From contig JARIET010000040.1 in assembly GCA_031127185.1 (NCBI GenBank), forward strand, positions 1-14,107: a stretch of 14,107 nucleotides of DNA, in the 5' to 3' direction. The number at the start of each line of letters is the position of its first letter. Within the stretch, counting starts at the first letter, position 1. This DNA comes from Gemmatimonadota bacterium (lineage in GTDB: Bacteria; Gemmatimonadota; Gemmatimonadetes; Gemmatimonadales; Gemmatimonadaceae). Shown in pieces: positions 7,128-13,757 of the stretch. Under the pieces are notes generated by a model. That model did no database searches. It was not told the origin of the DNA and was given only the letters and a program-made list of their open reading frames with translations. The translations under genes and the position numbers were made by a program.

Positions 7128-7972
7128 GCCGCGCCTCCGAACAATTCGGCCTCACCAACCACGCCGATGGCACTGCCGGGCGCGATGTCTCGCCCCATTG
7201 CAAGCAATCGAGTGGCGAGCCGCCTCACGAACTCCTCCGGGGCCACGCGGTTTCGCGCCTTGCCCGGCGTGATACCGACCATCTCTTTCATGGCGTCGCA
7301 CAGTGCGTCGACGTCTGAAAAGCGGAGCTGCTGCGCAGCCAGGTCGAGCGAGTATCCGGGGTTTCGGAGCAGCGCATAGGCGCGGAGGACCCGGGCGCTG
7401 GTGAGCACCTCACGTGGCGACGCCAGCCCAGCGCGCTCGAGATGCCGATAGAGCGACCGCCGCGGCACTCCAGCCGCGGCGGTGAGATCGCTGACGTTGT
7501 GAAAGACAGCCGGCGTGCGGATGGCACGCTCCACTGCGGCTGAGACCGGCGCCGGCGTGAGGTTGAGCGCGGGGCGGATCAGCGCCAGGAACTGCCCGGC
7601 CAGGAGGATTCCAGGCTGCAGCTCGAGGACCTGGCGGAGATGTCTCGGGTCGTCGTCGAGGCCATAGAGGACAATCTGGCCCACTCCTTCGGTTCCGAGC
7701 TCGACCAGTGACCGCAATGTCTGTGCAGTCAGCGCGGAGTACACGACCATCGGCAGTGCGCCGTAGCGCGCTCGGACCGCCCGAATACGGTCCGTGCGCG
7801 GCGTGGCAGTGCTCTCAAACTGGGGGTCGACCACCAGCACGTCGACCGGCTGACGTCGGATGATGGTCTCGGCGTGCGCCCAGCTCAGCGCAGCGTGCAC
7901 TGCGTGCGAACTCCCCGCAGCGCCACGGAGGCGCGCGAGCTTCTGGGGCTGGACGCAGGCGGCGACGTGCAT
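7124..7972 (-). CDS. AraC-family regulator with degenerate receiver-like N-terminus
   Basis: The product has 282 residues. Residues 140-240 form an AraC/XylS DNA-binding domain with two helix-turn-helices: NVSDLTAAAGVPRRSLYRHL (159-178), and SLDLAAQQLRFSDVDALCDAM (208-228) followed by KEMVGITPGKARN, close to the usual F---G-TP---R signature. Residues 1-125 resemble a receiver fold (a strand with Asp in VDVLVVDP, D49, then PMVVYSA and IVLYGLD). The first-strand acidic pair (CVQPQ instead) and the conserved Lys-Pro are missing, so phosphorylation is unlikely. ATG 7972 opens the gene. The gene overlaps the downstream receiver gene by four bases. It is divergent from a small lipoprotein gene, and the shared upstream region carries repeat and palindrome motifs that could be its operator. 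The inducing signal is unknown. Confidence 0.88.
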   Translation of the reverse strand: MHVAACVQPQKLARLRGAAGSSHAVHAALSWAHAETIIRRQPVDVLVVDPQFESTATPRTDRIRAVRARYGALPMVVYSALTAQTLRSLVELGTEGVGQIVLYGLDDDPRHLRQVLELQPGILLAGQFLALIRPALNLTPAPVSAAVERAIRTPAVFHNVSDLTAAAGVPRRSLYRHLERAGLASPREVLTSARVLRAYALLRNPGYSLDLAAQQLRFSDVDALCDAMKEMVGITPGKARNRVAPEEFVRRLATRLLAMGRDIAPGSAIGVVGEAELFGGAA

Positions 7973-8018
7973 TGGTCCGGGTTTCAGATTCCCAAAGTGC
8001 AGCGAAATGATACGCTGA

Positions 8019-8051
8019 GTGGCAAGAAAATGGCGTTTTGTGGCACAAAAC
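8019..8051. promoter_or_regulatory. Operator-like repeats in the AraC-type/lipoprotein divergent region
   Basis: Two patterns overlap here. A 17-bp perfect inverted repeat, GTTTTGTG-G-CACAAAAC, covers 8035-8051. GTGGCA also recurs at 8019-8024 and 8040-8045, exactly 21 bp apart, and the copies extend as GTGGCAnnAAAnnG. The right-hand copy overlaps the -35 element of the lipoprotein promoter. AraC-family proteins commonly bind directly repeated half-sites about two helical turns apart, the proximal one touching the -35. This makes it the best operator candidate for the divergent regulator. A weaker third copy (GTGCAGCGAAAT) starts at 7997. Confidence 0.5.
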
Positions 8052-8066
8052 AGCGGTTACGATAAT
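8038..8066 (+). promoter_or_regulatory. Candidate sigma-70-like promoter for the small lipoprotein
   Basis: TTGTGG (8038-8043) and GATAAT (8061-8066) are separated by exactly 17 bases. The -10 matches five of six consensus positions and the -35 three of six. A weak -35 under a regulator site is typical of an activated promoter. Initiation would fall near 8073, giving a leader of about 54 nt. The surrounding DNA is visibly richer in A and T than the genes on either side. Confidence 0.5.
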
Positions 8067-8126
8067 GACAATTCATCCTAGCTTCATTCTGTCACCCCCA
8101 CAACCACCATCTCAAGGACCGTCCCG

Positions 8127-8255
8127 ATGTCGCTCCGTCAGAAGCTCACAGTTGTTCTCGGCGCCACGCTGCTCACCGCCGCCTGCTCGTCGCCGACCGC
8201 CCCGAAATCCTGCGACGTGGTGACGATGGGTTCAGGTTTCTGCGCTTCGAAGTAG
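8127..8255 (+). CDS. Very small lipoprotein (42 residues)
   Basis: ATG 8127 is preceded by AAGGA (8114-8118) with eight bases between, a good ribosome binding site. The product begins MSLRQKLTVVLGATLLTAAC: a basic start, a hydrophobic core and the lipobox LTAAC with Cys at residue 20. Lipidation there would leave a mature peptide of only 23 residues, rich in Ser/Pro/Ala and ending SGFCASK, with two more cysteines (29 and 39) that could form a disulfide. The signal-peptide grammar, ribosome site and promoter together argue that it is real despite its size. Size and lipidation resemble entericidin-like small lipoproteins, but I see no clear homology to that family and the function is unknown. 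It is divergent from the AraC-type gene and convergent with the TPR-like gene, whose stop lies 10 bases away. Confidence 0.75.
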   Translation: MSLRQKLTVVLGATLLTAACSSPTAPKSCDVVTMGSGFCASK

Positions 8256-8265
8256 TCGCTCTTCG

Positions 8266-9522
8266 CTAGGCAGCAGACACGAGTTCAGCTGCCATTCGAC
8301 GTAGGTCAGTTGCCACTTCGAACGTGGGAGCGTTCCGGTCCGTGACTTTTCGGATCGGGCTCGGTGCGGGTGTGGCCGTGATCACCGCGCGAAGCGCCTG
8401 GATTTCCTCCACCGCCGGGCGGAACTCTAGCGTCGCGGCCTGTGTCGCGGCCTGAGTCAGCACTTCAAGTGCAGCCTGCCGGTCGCCAAAGGCCGACAGG
8501 CCGCGTGCAGTCTCAATCTTGAAGTTGACGCTAAATTCGGCGTTCAGAGCGATCCCGTTCAGGGCCCGCCGTGCGCTCTCGAAGAGGGCGCGATTTCCGC
8601 TGCGGGCGGCCGCCGCCATGATGTTTACCTTCGCCGCCTGGCGCGGTTCGTCGGAGACCGCAGTCACCTCAAGGATGCGCAACGCATCGAGCGCTGCGTC
8701 GTACTGTTCGAGCTTCACGAGAAACGCCGCCAGGTCTCCGAGCACTCGGTCACGATCGACTGGGTCGGTCGTTTGCTTGAGCGCCTGATGTGCGAGCACC
8801 ACAGCGTTGGTGACGTTGCCACTGCGAGACGCGACGACCGCGCGGTCGTGCGTGGCTGCAGCCCACTCGCGAGTGAGCCCATGCTTCTGGGCCTCGACCG
8901 CGACCGCCACAAACTGTGAATCGGCGCTGGCGAGATCTCCGCGTACCATTGCGACATGAGCCAAGCCGATCTTGCCGCGCAGCGCGCGGGCACGGTCCTT
9001 CCGGCGAGACGCCACCTTGACCAGCACGCCTGCCGACTCAGTGGCCGCGTCCAGATGACCCAGCTTCCTCTGACAGAACGCGAGCCGCTGGTACGAATCC
9101 ATCACCAGGTCAGCGTCATACTCCGGGTCAGCGAGGCGAATCACCGTCTCATACGCGTCAGCCGCCAATGCCAGCGCCCCGTGATGCGTTTCCAGCAGCT
9201 GCGCGTACGCAAATACCCGGGGGAGCACCGGCACCAGGTCCACATGCCGAAGCATCTGCATCGTGTTGACGATCGTAAGCAGGGCTTCCCGCACCGCCTC
9301 TCGCGGGGACAGCGCCATGATGGCCTGTCGCACCGACCGCACGCTGACCGACTCGGGTTCGACGATCGCCGGACCGGCGAGCACCCAGTGATCGATCATG
9401 CGAAGGCTCAGCAATCCCGCCGTCGCCAGCTTGGCTTCGGGTGAACCTTCGGGAGTGGCGGCGAGCACCTCGAAAAACGGGAGGTGCTTCAGCGACTGCG
9501 GCCGATGGGGAGTGCGCTTCAT
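8266..9522 (-). CDS. TPR-like helical repeat protein, function unknown
   Basis: The product has 418 residues, with no signal peptide and no membrane helix, so it is probably cytoplasmic. The whole chain is amphipathic helix pairs in a TPR-like pattern. Examples are HHGALALAADAYETVIRLAD then DSYQRLAFCQRKLGHLDAA, and WAAATHDRAVVASRSGN then VVLAHQALKQTTDP, with GKIGLAHVAMVRGDLASADSQF and LGDLAAFLVKLEQYDAALDAL between and after them. The first 45 residues (basic start, then TPEGSPEAKLATAGLLSLRMIDHW) look like a distinct cap. There is no enzymatic or DNA-binding motif. TPR proteins of this style are often regulators or adaptors, but no partner is visible. ATG 9522 is the start of the longest frame, with no strong Shine-Dalgarno before it. 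It is separated by 108 bases from the deacetylase upstream and probably has its own promoter. Confidence 0.75.
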   Translation of the reverse strand: MKRTPHRPQSLKHLPFFEVLAATPEGSPEAKLATAGLLSLRMIDHWVLAGPAIVEPESVSVRSVRQAIMALSPREAVREALLTIVNTMQMLRHVDLVPVLPRVFAYAQLLETHHGALALAADAYETVIRLADPEYDADLVMDSYQRLAFCQRKLGHLDAATESAGVLVKVASRRKDRARALRGKIGLAHVAMVRGDLASADSQFVAVAVEAQKHGLTREWAAATHDRAVVASRSGNVTNAVVLAHQALKQTTDPVDRDRVLGDLAAFLVKLEQYDAALDALRILEVTAVSDEPRQAAKVNIMAAAARSGNRALFESARRALNGIALNAEFSVNFKIETARGLSAFGDRQAALEVLTQAATQAATLEFRPAVEEIQALRAVITATPAPSPIRKVTDRNAPTFEVATDLRRMAAELVSAA

Positions 9523-9555
9523 ATGGTCAGTATCGCCCGGAACAAGGTTGCCGCA

Positions 9556-9583
9556 AGTTTATGCAACAGTTCGCTCATCGCAA
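9556..9583 (-). promoter_or_regulatory. Candidate promoter for the 418-residue TPR-like gene
   Basis: On the minus strand, TTGCGA (9578-9583) and TAAACT (9556-9561) are separated by 16 bases, each matching four of six sigma-70 positions. A transcript would start near 9549, about 26 bases before the ATG at 9522. GTTGC/GCAAC pentamers recur around it (9547-9551, 9563-9567, 9580-9584), possibly by chance. Weak evidence. Confidence 0.27.
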
Positions 9584-9630
9584 CTTTAGGTGACCGGATT
9601 CCGCCAACGTGCCGGTGGGCTGAATGCCGG

Positions 9631-10578
9631 TTATTGTCTTGCGGACGCGGCCGAAGGTCGGCCGGCGCCGCCCGCCACATAGCGATCGCCGTCCGCATCG
9701 AGCCTGTCCAGCGTAGCTTCGAGCGAATTGCCGAACACCTGGATTCGTTCCAGCCGGCCCGGGTCAAACTCGGGCGATCCCGGGCTCCGGACCGGATTGC
9801 CCGCCACAAGCAGCACAGCGTCAAACATATACCTCACCTCTCGGCCCGTTCGCGGGTCGCGCCATGAGCCGGCCCGGACTAGCGCCCGATTACGCGGCCA
9901 GATTCCCAATGGAAGCGCAAAGGTGCGCACTCGGTAACCGCTCACGGCAGAATCAATCGCCAGCACGCTGCGGGCAATCTGCTCCTGAACCATCTGATCG
10001 GAATATTTCGAAAGATTGGCGTGCCAGAGGGTGTGCGCGCAAAGCTCGAAGCCTGAGTCAGCGAGAAAGCGCAGCTTTTCAAAACGCCAGGCAGTTTTCT
10101 GGCCTTTGATTCCCTTCTCGCCAAAGAAGGCGTGACCGTCGGCAGCGCCCGAGAGCACGCAGAATGTGGCCCGGCTCCGCCACTCCGGGTTCGTGCGGCC
10201 GAACTCCAACCAGATGCCGACTGCGCTTTTCGGGTCAATTTCGCGGCGCCCATTCACCTCGACGTAGCTGAACTGGCCAGGCGAGGCATCGTCAAAGGTG
10301 AAGACGACCGGTGAGGTTCCGGCCGGGATGTCGAAGTTCCCGTCGACCAGCTGTGCGACGGTGATGGGGCGATAGCCGCGCGCGTAGAGAAGCGCGAGAT
10401 CGGCGCGAAACCGCGTATGGCTCCGGCCCCATCGCGAGTCCTTGTCGCCAATGAGGTGGTACTCGAGGATCGGGATCCGTCCCGTCGGATTCGGCGCGCG
10501 TCTTGCCGCCGACGCCTGGGCGTTCATCGATTGCCCGGCGAACGCGCATACGACCATCGCAAACACCGTGCGTTGCAT
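9631..10578 (-). CDS. Secreted polysaccharide deacetylase (CE4/NodB-like)
   Basis: The product has 315 residues with an N-terminal signal peptide (MQRTVFAMVVCAFAGQSMNA, probable cleavage near residues 20-24). The NodB fold is recognisable: ILEYHLIGD at 37-45, motif 1 FTFDDASPG with the catalytic and metal Asp pair D96-D97, the zinc motif H182-x3-H186 in CAHTLWHANLS, and FALPLGIWP (220-228) in place of the usual R-x-P-x-G-y. The equivalent arginine is not in its standard position. These enzymes remove N- or O-acetyl groups from peptidoglycan, chitin-like or exopolysaccharide chains outside the cytoplasm. An insertion of about 50 residues with aromatic and charged positions (110-160) separates the two main motifs. 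ATG 10578 is chosen over TTG 10587 and GTG 10584 because it begins a standard signal peptide. It lies 36 bases after the DUF1501 stop, probably the same operon. Confidence 0.88.
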   Translation of the reverse strand: MQRTVFAMVVCAFAGQSMNAQASAARRAPNPTGRIPILEYHLIGDKDSRWGRSHTRFRADLALLYARGYRPITVAQLVDGNFDIPAGTSPVVFTFDDASPGQFSYVEVNGRREIDPKSAVGIWLEFGRTNPEWRSRATFCVLSGAADGHAFFGEKGIKGQKTAWRFEKLRFLADSGFELCAHTLWHANLSKYSDQMVQEQIARSVLAIDSAVSGYRVRTFALPLGIWPRNRALVRAGSWRDPRTGREVRYMFDAVLLVAGNPVRSPGSPEFDPGRLERIQVFGNSLEATLDRLDADGDRYVAGGAGRPSAASARQ

Positions 10579-10614
10579 CGACACCAAACTAGCGGCTCTG
10601 CGCCCCGCAAATGG

Positions 10615-11859
10615 TTACCGGAGCACCCCCAGGCTGTCGGCGGGCGTAAATCCCGGGAACAGAGAATCCACTGTCGTGACGCCGAGATGTGCCTTCGCCA
10701 CTTCGGCGAACACCGCGCGAAAGTCCGTGGTCAGTGCGAGGTCGCGCCCTTCAAACAGCTGCTCCTGCGCGAGGCCAGGCCATTGGCCATGCACCTTGTT
10801 GCCGCGAACGCCGCCGCCGATCACGAACATCGATCCGGCGTGCCCATGGTCGGTGCCGCCGTTGCCATTCTGCCGCGCCATGCGCCCGAACTCCGACATC
10901 GTCAGGATCACCACATTCTCCATCCGATCGCCGAGGTCGGTGGTGAGTGCCGCAATGGACTGCGCAAAATCGGCAAGCCGATTCGCGAGCTGCCCCTGCA
11001 CGCCACCCTGGTTCACATGGGTGTCCCACCCGCCGATGTCGGCGAACGCGATTTCCAGTCCGACGTTGCTCTTCACCAACTGAGCGATCTGCCGCAGCCG
11101 CTGACCGAACTGCGACCGCGGATACTCCGCGGCGTTCTCGGGTTGGTAGCGCTGCGGGTTGGCGGCGCGCAGCATCTTCACCGCCTCGAACATGTCGTTT
11201 CCGGCTCCGTGCACGATGTCCGGCGTTCCCGTGCGATAGAGCGCTTCCAGCCGTGCAGCGGCATCGCCGCCGGTGCGCACCGCAAACTGATCCAGGGAAT
11301 CCATCGCCACGGTTGGCGCGTTGCCTTGCAGCACCCGCGGTGTCTGCGGCGCCATGGCCACGGCGCGGAACGGGCTCGGGGCGCACTGCTCGCAGGTGCC
11401 GGACGCGGCCAGGTATCGGTTGAGCCACCCGTCGGTCGTGCCTTTCACATCGGGCGTCCCGCTTTCCATGTAGTCCTGCGCATCAAAGTGCGACCGCGTG
11501 CTGCTCGGGCTCCCCACGGCATGGATCGGTGCAAGCAGGCCGCGGTCCCAGAGCGGCTTGAGCGGCGCGAGCGAGGGATGCAGTCCAAAAAAACCGTCCA
11601 GGTCAATCGCCGAACGTGCCGCACCGGTCGGCGCCGGAATCGCAATGCTCGGCCGGAGCCGGTAGTACGCGCGTTCGCCGAACGGTACCACGACGTTCAA
11701 TGCATCGGCCGCGCCCCGCTGGAAGAGGCAGATCAACACTTTCCCCTTCTGCGCGGCCGGAAGCTCCATTCCGAATGCCGCGCGGCGCAGGAACGATGGG
11801 CTGAGTCCCATTGTCGCCAGGGCAATGGCGCCCGATTTCACGAAGAATCGGCGTTGCAT
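10615..11859 (-). CDS. DUF1501 family exported protein (alkaline-phosphatase-like fold)
   Basis: The product has 414 residues. The N-terminus RRFFVKSGAIALATMG fits a twin-arginine signal (R3-R4-x-F-x-K then a hydrophobic stretch), so the protein is probably folded before export. DUF1501 landmarks: KVLICLFQRGAADALNVVVP near residue 40, SSTRSHFDAQDYMESG, TTDGWLNRYL, IGGWDTH, VVILTMSEFGRMARQNGNGGTDHGHAG and VIGGGVRG. The Asp/His-rich TDHGHAG block and GWDTH resemble metal sites of the alkaline phosphatase/sulfatase superfamily, to which DUF1501 is related. No activity is established for the family. ATG 11859 lies three bases after the stop of the DUF1800 gene, which implies translational coupling. 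DUF1501 and DUF1800 genes are neighbours in many bacteria, so a joint exported function is likely, though unknown. A polysaccharide deacetylase follows. Confidence 0.95.
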   Translation of the reverse strand: MQRRFFVKSGAIALATMGLSPSFLRRAAFGMELPAAQKGKVLICLFQRGAADALNVVVPFGERAYYRLRPSIAIPAPTGAARSAIDLDGFFGLHPSLAPLKPLWDRGLLAPIHAVGSPSSTRSHFDAQDYMESGTPDVKGTTDGWLNRYLAASGTCEQCAPSPFRAVAMAPQTPRVLQGNAPTVAMDSLDQFAVRTGGDAAARLEALYRTGTPDIVHGAGNDMFEAVKMLRAANPQRYQPENAAEYPRSQFGQRLRQIAQLVKSNVGLEIAFADIGGWDTHVNQGGVQGQLANRLADFAQSIAALTTDLGDRMENVVILTMSEFGRMARQNGNGGTDHGHAGSMFVIGGGVRGNKVHGQWPGLAQEQLFEGRDLALTTDFRAVFAEVAKAHLGVTTVDSLFPGFTPADSLGVLR

Positions 11860-11862
11860 GAA

Positions 11863-13638
11863 CTATCTCCGTTGGAACTCGGGTGAGCCGAGCGCCAGCC
11901 CGACAACGAGCGGTAGACTTCGCAGCGGCGGGATGTTGCCGAATCCGCGACCCCCGCCGGCCGGTGGGCGCGCAGGGGATGGCTCAGCTCGCACCAGCGG
12001 GTTCTCACCGCTGATGAGCAGCGCCCGGGTGTCCGGCGACACATCGCCACCCAACAGAGCCCCAATGACTCCATCGACCTGCAATTCGGTGGTCGCCGTG
12101 CGCAGGATGTCAGCGTCCGTGAATCCGAGTGGCGTCACACCCTGCAATCGCCCCGCCGCGACGAACATCCCGAAGTTGATCCGATTCAGGATCGCACCTG
12201 TATTCATCCACCGATCGCCGGTCTCGGGCCAGCCGTTTGGCGCCTGGTGGCCGTAGATGGGCTGCCCGAGCTGCCCGACGAGCGCCGCGGTGCGCGCCGT
12301 TGGGTCGCCGGGGCCGCCGAGCGCGCGCACAGCACTTGTGACCACCTCGAAAGGCGACTTCACCTTGCTCCGGTACGCGGCCCGGGAGAAAAACTCCGGA
12401 CTCGTGATGATGGAGCGCATAGTTTCGCGGATGTCGCCGTCCGTCTCCGTGAAAACCCTGGCCGCGCGTGCGACGAGCGCGGCCGACGGCGAGTCGGTCA
12501 CGAACCGACGCGCGAGCTTGAAGCTGATGTAGCGGGCAGTGGCCGGATGGCGTGCGACGATGTCGAGCACCTGCTCGCCATCCTCAATGCCCCGGTTTGC
12601 CTTGAGCGCGTGGCCGAGGATTTTCTTTTCGCCGGCATCGTGCATGAACGGCACAAACTGGAATCCGCCTCCCTGCGCTGCTCCCCTGAAGGTCCAGCCG
12701 GTGAGGGCGCGGGCGGCATTGATCACATCCTGCTGCGTGTAGCCGCCATCCACTCCGAGCGTGTGCAGCTCGAGGAGCTCGCGACCATAGTTCTCGTTGA
12801 GTCCGCCGTTTCGGATTTGCGCCGGCAGCTGCGGTTGCGCCCCGCGCCCCGCGCGTCCGCCGCGGCCCACGCCCGCACCCACCGTGGCTCCGGCGCGCCC
12901 GCCCCGGCCGGGAATCGCGGCAAGGCGCGGCCGATTGGCGTCGGCCTGACTCTGCCAGTTGTCCAGGTAGAAGAGCATGGCCTCGCTCTTCGCCACTTCG
13001 CCGAGCAGTGTGCGGAACTTGCCGAACGCATTCGGCCGGATCACCCGATTCTCGTACTCGGCCAGCAGGTAGCGTTGGCGGGGGCCCTTCGCGTCGAACA
13101 CGCTGAAGTGATTGAGCCAGAAATCAGTCAGCACCTCGTGGAGCTGGCGTTCGCCGATCACGGCGCGCGCCACGCGCGCGCTCTGCACTTCCATCGTGAG
13201 CTGTCGTAGCGCCGCTTGTGACCCGGTGAGGCGAGCGCTGTCGGCACGGTTCAGTCCCCCGCGCGCGGCGGCCTGATTCTGTATCTGCCCGGGTGGTGGG
13301 AACCGCAGCTCGAGCGTCGCCGGTTTGTCGTTGAGGTACCGATAGTTCGCTGACACAAACGATTCGAGTGCGGCGTCGTTCATGCGCTCGGGATGGAGCT
13401 GCTGCGCGATCCAGGCATCGACGCCAACCGCGCGCACCTTTTCGACGTCACCGGGGCGCGGACCAAAGGCGAGACGATTGAGCAGATGGACCACCTGCTG
13501 ATCGGCGGTCTGCTCACGATCAGGCGCCGCGGGCTCCGGAAGTATCGCTGCCGGCGGGCGGCTTGCCCCGGAGCAGGCAGAGAGCCCCGTCACCAGGGCC
13601 ATGGCCAGTATCGACACTGCGCGCAGCGAACGCGGCAT
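11863..13638 (-). CDS. DUF1800 family lipoprotein
   Basis: The product has 591 residues. It begins with a lipoprotein signal: MPRSLRAVSILAMALVTGLS then A-C, with lipobox LSAC and C22 as the lipidated residue. The DUF1800 domain starts at VVHLLNRLAFGPRPGDVEKVRAVG (about 49-72) and includes TDFWLNHFSVFD (171-182), NENYGRELLELHTLGVDGGYT (281-301), the ALTGW motif, GRDG-like text around HALKANRGIEDG, and FKLARRFV. Function of the family is unknown; it nearly always accompanies DUF1501. Residues 242-270 form a Gly/Arg/Ala-rich insert unlike the rest. ATG 13638 is firm: GGAGG lies five to six bases upstream and the signal peptide starts there. It heads a run continuing into DUF1501 three bases later and probably the deacetylase. 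It is divergent from the EF-G-like gene across 119 bases, where I see no convincing promoter. Confidence 0.95.
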   Translation of the reverse strand: MPRSLRAVSILAMALVTGLSACSGASRPPAAILPEPAAPDREQTADQQVVHLLNRLAFGPRPGDVEKVRAVGVDAWIAQQLHPERMNDAALESFVSANYRYLNDKPATLELRFPPPGQIQNQAAARGGLNRADSARLTGSQAALRQLTMEVQSARVARAVIGERQLHEVLTDFWLNHFSVFDAKGPRQRYLLAEYENRVIRPNAFGKFRTLLGEVAKSEAMLFYLDNWQSQADANRPRLAAIPGRGGRAGATVGAGVGRGGRAGRGAQPQLPAQIRNGGLNENYGRELLELHTLGVDGGYTQQDVINAARALTGWTFRGAAQGGGFQFVPFMHDAGEKKILGHALKANRGIEDGEQVLDIVARHPATARYISFKLARRFVTDSPSAALVARAARVFTETDGDIRETMRSIITSPEFFSRAAYRSKVKSPFEVVTSAVRALGGPGDPTARTAALVGQLGQPIYGHQAPNGWPETGDRWMNTGAILNRINFGMFVAAGRLQGVTPLGFTDADILRTATTELQVDGVIGALLGGDVSPDTRALLISGENPLVRAEPSPARPPAGGGRGFGNIPPLRSLPLVVGLALGSPEFQRR

Positions 13639-13757
13639 TTCACCCTCCGGAATGTTCGTACTACGCAGACGCCCTACACGGCCGTCCTGTTAACCACCCT
13701 TGACGCCCATTCCGCCGCGAAGCAAGGTCAGGGTCCAGACTGATGGAGGGTATCCGA

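Noticed and set aside
8038..8223. 61-codon plus-strand frame starting at 8038
   Set aside because: It starts inside the promoter elements and overlaps the small lipoprotein in another frame. Ser/Pro/Arg-rich with no ribosome site.
10417..11886. 489-codon open frame on the plus strand opposite the deacetylase and DUF1501 genes
   Set aside because: Rich in Arg, His, Ala and Gly with no domain text. It is antisense to two well-recognised genes; such open antisense frames are common in GC-rich DNA.
12247..13209. 320-codon plus-strand open frame opposite DUF1800
   Set aside because: Antisense shadow of a clear DUF1800 gene, with no ribosome site or recognisable motif.
13700..13728. TTGACG at 13700-13705 as a promoter for the EF-G-like gene
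   Set aside because: No -10-like hexamer lies 16-18 bases downstream (CAAGGT at 17), so it is not supported as a promoter.
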